From: Euleptes europaea
Lineage: Eukaryota; Chordata; Lepidosauria; Squamata; Sphaerodactylidae
Length of the DNA stretch: 64,000 nt
Assembly: GCF_029931775.1 (NCBI RefSeq)
Contig: NC_079312.1
Location: 139,237,872 to 139,301,871 of the forward strand
Reading direction: 5' to 3'
How positions within the stretch are numbered: the stretch's first letter is position 1; every line of letters starts with the position of its first letter. The notes under the pieces were generated by a model, which ran no database searches, had not been told where the DNA came from, and worked only from the letters and a program-made list of their open reading frames with translations. A program made the position numbers and the translations under genes. This document shows positions 60,616 to 64,000 of the stretch, in pieces.

Positions 60616-61039
60616 TCGTAGCTCCCGACTTGGCTCCTAACTCCAAGAGGTGAGCAAAAGGAGGATTGGGCAAGGGCAGATGTTATTCATTGTGAAGTGC
60701 AGGCATGCTACGTCAGTGCAGAAATTTCCATCAGACTGCCTTTAGACATTAAAAAAAAACACCATTTGGAAGGTATAGAGCACCAGTTTACAGAGATGCC
60801 TCACTTATTGTACTTGCTCTCCCATTATTTTAAAGGCTTTGTGCGTTTAATATAAATCAGCTCTAACATTCATGAGGGATGTGTGTATTACCACCGAAAA
60901 GAGGTAGCAGCTTTTCTTCAAGAGATAATTTGGAATCTAGAGTTGAGATTGATTTACCACAAAATTAAAATATTAAACTTCTCAAAAATAGCCTTGAGGG
61001 AACAAAAAAAATGATCTTTTATTGGAACCATCCTCTAGT

Positions 61040-61472
61040 TTACTATGGTATTCCCCATTGCTATGGATGTGAAAGTTAGAAGAAAGCTGGCAGGAAGAAA
61101 ATTGATCTACTTGAAATGTTGCATTGGAGGAGAGTTTTACCGATACCATGGACTGCCAAAAAGACAAATAAGTGGGTTCTAAATCAAACCAAACCTGAAC
61201 TGTCCCTAGCACCTAAAATGACTACACTGAGGCTGTCGTACTTTGTTCACATCATAAGAAGACAAGACTCAGTGGAAAAGACAGTAATGCTAGGAAAAGT
61301 TGAAAGCAGAAGGAAAAGAGAAAGATCCAACATGAGATGAATTGCCTCAATAAAGGAAACTATGGGCCTTCAATTTGCAAGACCTGAGCAAGGCTGTAAA
61401 TGATTAATTCATTAATTCATAGGATCGCCATAAGTCAGAAACAAGCAACTTGATGGCACATAACACATACAC
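61040..61472 (+). mobile_element. BovB (RTE) LINE 3' end
   Basis: C-terminal ORF remnant (LPIPWTAKKTNKW, LSYFVHIIRRQDSVEKTVMLGKVE) and the tail ggatcgccataagtcagaaa + acttgatggcac, followed by acataacaca. 5'-truncated and inactive. Its tail is shared with the three 5S-derived SINEs in this window, making BovB their likely mobilising partner. Confidence 0.88.
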
Positions 61473-61730
61473 CTCTAGCTGCAAAATCACTCATATCCTA
61501 TAGAAGGCTTTTTAGCTTTCTTTTCTCAAAGCACTTTGAGAACTAGTTTCTCAAATCTGTGCTCTTAAGTTTCGCAAGACATTTAAAAAGTGAATTGCAG
61601 CTCTTTTCAGACCTTCAGGCTGTGTTCAGTTAATGTCTGGAAGCAGGCCTGCCTCTAACCTATTCAGGAGAATACAGCCTGAATAGCTGACAGTCAGCTA
61701 ATGTCTGTAGATCAGAGTGGGGCCTCTCAG

Positions 61731-62362
61731 TAGGGTTGCCAACCTCCATGTGGTAGCTGGAGATCTCCTGCTATTACAACTGATCTCCAGGCAACAGAGA
61801 TCAGTTCACCTGGAGAAAATGGCCACTTTGGAAGGTGGACTCTATGGCATCATACCCCACTGAAGTCCCTCCCTTCCCCAAACCCCATCCTAATCAGGCT
61901 CCACCCCCAAAATCTCCAAGGTAGGTAGGTAGGTAGGTAGGTAGGTAGGTAGGTAGATAGATAGATAGATAGATAATTTATTTACGGCCCTTAGCCAGAT
62001 AAAACAGAAAAAATGGGCTAATAAATTCTTACAAACAAAGAATTACAGTCCGAGTCATAACACTTAAAAAGAAAATAACAGCTGGGACACATCTGTCAAT
62101 TGCGCTAAGAGGCTGTTCTATGGTGTCGAATTTTCATTGCTGTCATGCAAAATTTCGCAACCTGAAGAGTGATTGAAGGATTATCCCCTTGTAGGAGCAT
62201 CTCAATCCTTTCTCCTGTCCTGTCAGGTCCCATTCTCGATAAGAGGGGCTCAATAAATGACGAACTGGGTAATGTATAAAAATTGCAGTTCAGGAGGGCA
62301 TGCTCAACAGTTTCTAAGCCCCCTGAATCTCCAAGATATTTCTCTGTCTGGAGCTGGCAACC
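61731..62362. mobile_element. hAT-type MITE (AGGGTTGCCA family) split by a LINE 3' end
   Basis: The left part runs tagggttgccaacctccatg to aatctccaag; the right part runs aatctccaag to gagctggcaaccctac. The repeated aatctccaag is the duplication made by the inserted LINE (about 61919-62326). The MITE is therefore older than that LINE copy. Confidence 0.88.
61919..62326 (-). mobile_element. Non-LTR retrotransposon 3' end with GGTA/GATA tail
   Basis: On the minus strand a coding remnant (ETVEHALLNCNFYTLPSSSF, LLQGDNPSITLQVAKFCM) runs into a stop, then a short 3' UTR ending in (TATC)n(TACC)n. A Cys-His phrase followed by VAKF is typical of reptile LINE C-termini. Clade uncertain (R4/Dong or related). 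Confidence 0.65.
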
Positions 62363-62369
62363 CTACTTG

Positions 62370-64000
62370 TCAGTGATATCCCATCTCCCCATTTTTGCAC
62401 ATTCAGTGAACACAGGGGCATACGAGAGCATGCACAAGCTCAGTTTCTTTATTCATTTAAATATTTATAAGCCACAATTTCTACCACCAAATGGTACCTT
62501 ATGATCACAACTCAAAACAAAACAAAACAAACAAAACCCACGAGTTTAAAGCCCGTTATGTATAAAATATAAACAAAACTGCATCAAAGCTTTTGCCATG
62601 TATAACAATGCGTTTTCTAAGTCACCAGCAAAACTTAGTTTTCCTTGCTGCTCATAAATTCCTTCTGGGATAGCACTTCTCCCCTCCTAAGCACCCTTAA
62701 CAGACAACAGTTTGAACCGTTGTGCAGGAGAATTCCTTCATGCCAGCAGATACTAATAATACCAGGATTACAATTAACCTGTGTGGTTCTCTCTCATCAT
62801 ATATTGTACCCTCCAGAAATTACTTGGATAGCTTTAATTATGTTTGTGCCTTTTCTTTCAACCCCTTTTATCTTTCCTTCAGTTCCCTTCAGGATGGGGG
62901 AAGGGTCACCCGTTCTCTGAAGGCTCTTTGTTTTCCTTGCTCAGGTATTAAATCGATGGCACAACAATCTTGGAATACATTAGGTTCGCTTTCCTGCTCT
63001 ATCTAAATGTAGGCCTTGTATTACCTTCCACTCTCTCCCCACCCACCCCCCAACTGACTGTTCCTCCTCCAAGTGTAAATCTTATGCAGGGCACCTAAAG
63101 AATGGGCTGCAGGAATGCACCAGAACAGAGACAAATTGTTCAAACTGTGCGAAGAAGGAAAAAGAAAAGAGAAGGGGAGGAGGATGAAGGGGGCAGCTGG
63201 GAGAAGAAGAAAAGCATCCCTTGTCAGTTGAGGTTCTGTGGAGATATGTGGAGAATAGCAAAGTTAATTTTTTTAATGGGGAAAAAAGTTCCTTCCAACA
63301 AGAGGCCTGTTTTGCCGGCACAGTGGCCTACACAGAAAGGTGACATTTGAGAGAACAATTGCTAGGCTGTTTCTCCATGTCTGCTGCTATGAAAGAAGCT
63401 TAAGAAAAGGTGTCCTTGGAATAGTGCTAATAGTCATCTTCATCATTCCTTCCTTCAAGTGCTCTCTAGCAAACACTGCCTTATGAAATAGGGGCACACA
63501 GCTAATAAAGCACTATAAAAGATCCGATGGTGGTACTCTTCAGCCTCACTTCCCCGCTGCTAGGAGGACTGCAGCAACAGACTGCTGACCGCAACTGCTG
63601 CTTGCCGTCTCTCTCTCCCTACCCCCCACCTGGCCGAGTGTGCCCCATTCTCAGCAAAGCAGGCCTCTCAATTGGCATATTTAGCACACTCTGCTTTCTT
63701 AAGCTTGGCTCTTTTCCAGGGTGAGAAACAAAATGGCAGAGCAATTTGGTGAGGATTGGGCCAGTTCCCTGTCTGGAATTAGAGCTATTTTTTTTAATTT
63801 TACTTATTTTTGAAGGGTCTGTTTTTCACACATTGCTCTGCTTGTCAAGCTAGCTGCAGTCACGGCCTAGTTGGCTTCTTGGAGTAATTCATTGGAGATG
63901 GCACCAGTTGCAATGTGGCTTTGGCAAAAGCTGAATGTGAAGATCCCTACCTGTGGAGAAGTGAGTCCAATGAGCCATGTTTTTGATATCCAGAGGAAGT
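62370..64000. other. Intergenic end of window, no gene seen
   Basis: A reverse-strand LINE tail scrap at about 62440-62510 and (CAAAA)n at 62512-62545. Otherwise unassigned, with no supported coding frame. Confidence 0.5.

Overview
The window is vertebrate nuclear DNA, most likely from a squamate reptile (lizard or gecko type). Three things point there: a spliced SOX9 gene of the short sauropsid form (494 codons, with little of the mammalian Pro-Gln-Ala expansion); tRNA-derived and 5S rRNA-derived SINEs of the Sauria type whose 3' tail matches a BovB LINE also present in the window; and CR1, L2-like, L1 and Penelope-like retroelements mixed with many hAT and Harbinger-like miniature DNA transposons.

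The only host protein gene I can support is SOX9, on the minus strand at the left edge. Coding exons 3, 2 and 1 lie at 109-908, 1604-1857 and 3388-3818. All splice signals are canonical and the reading frame closes over the three exons. The 5' leader (about 3819-4405) carries a low-complexity tandem repeat and two tiny upstream ORFs. Behind it is a compact promoter with a TATA-like box (4434-4444), two CCAAT boxes (4468-4472 and 4508-4512) and a purine-rich GAG tract. Intron 1 holds a ~50-bp-arm inverted repeat near exon 1.

Everything from about 4.6 kb to 64 kb is the 5' gene desert of SOX9, the side where long-range SOX9 enhancers are known to lie in other vertebrates. From 4.6 to 11.6 kb it is mostly unique sequence, with a second CpG-rich block at 6.9-7.5 kb. 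From 11.6 kb on, unique stretches alternate with mobile elements. Unique stretches that look like candidate regulatory sequence are 13.15-14.7, 32.1-33.0, 38.0-39.9, 47.7-48.2 and 56.7-57.1 kb. Conservation cannot be tested from one sequence.

The most unusual structures are two Penelope-like elements. Copy 1 (28221-30744) and copy 2 (39986-40780) are both inverted, head-to-head dimers, and each is flanked by its own perfect 12-13 bp target duplication. In copy 1 the two 1233-bp arms are almost identical. Each half of both elements carries a hammerhead-ribozyme-like motif near its outer end. Other notable elements are two GC-rich hAT-type elements (18580-20306 and 59131-60615), several foldback elements with long inverted repeats (25146-25318, 37652-37912, 41002-41648, 43117-43545), and datable nested insertions (50571-50762 in a LINE; a LINE 3' end inside a hAT MITE at 61731-62362).
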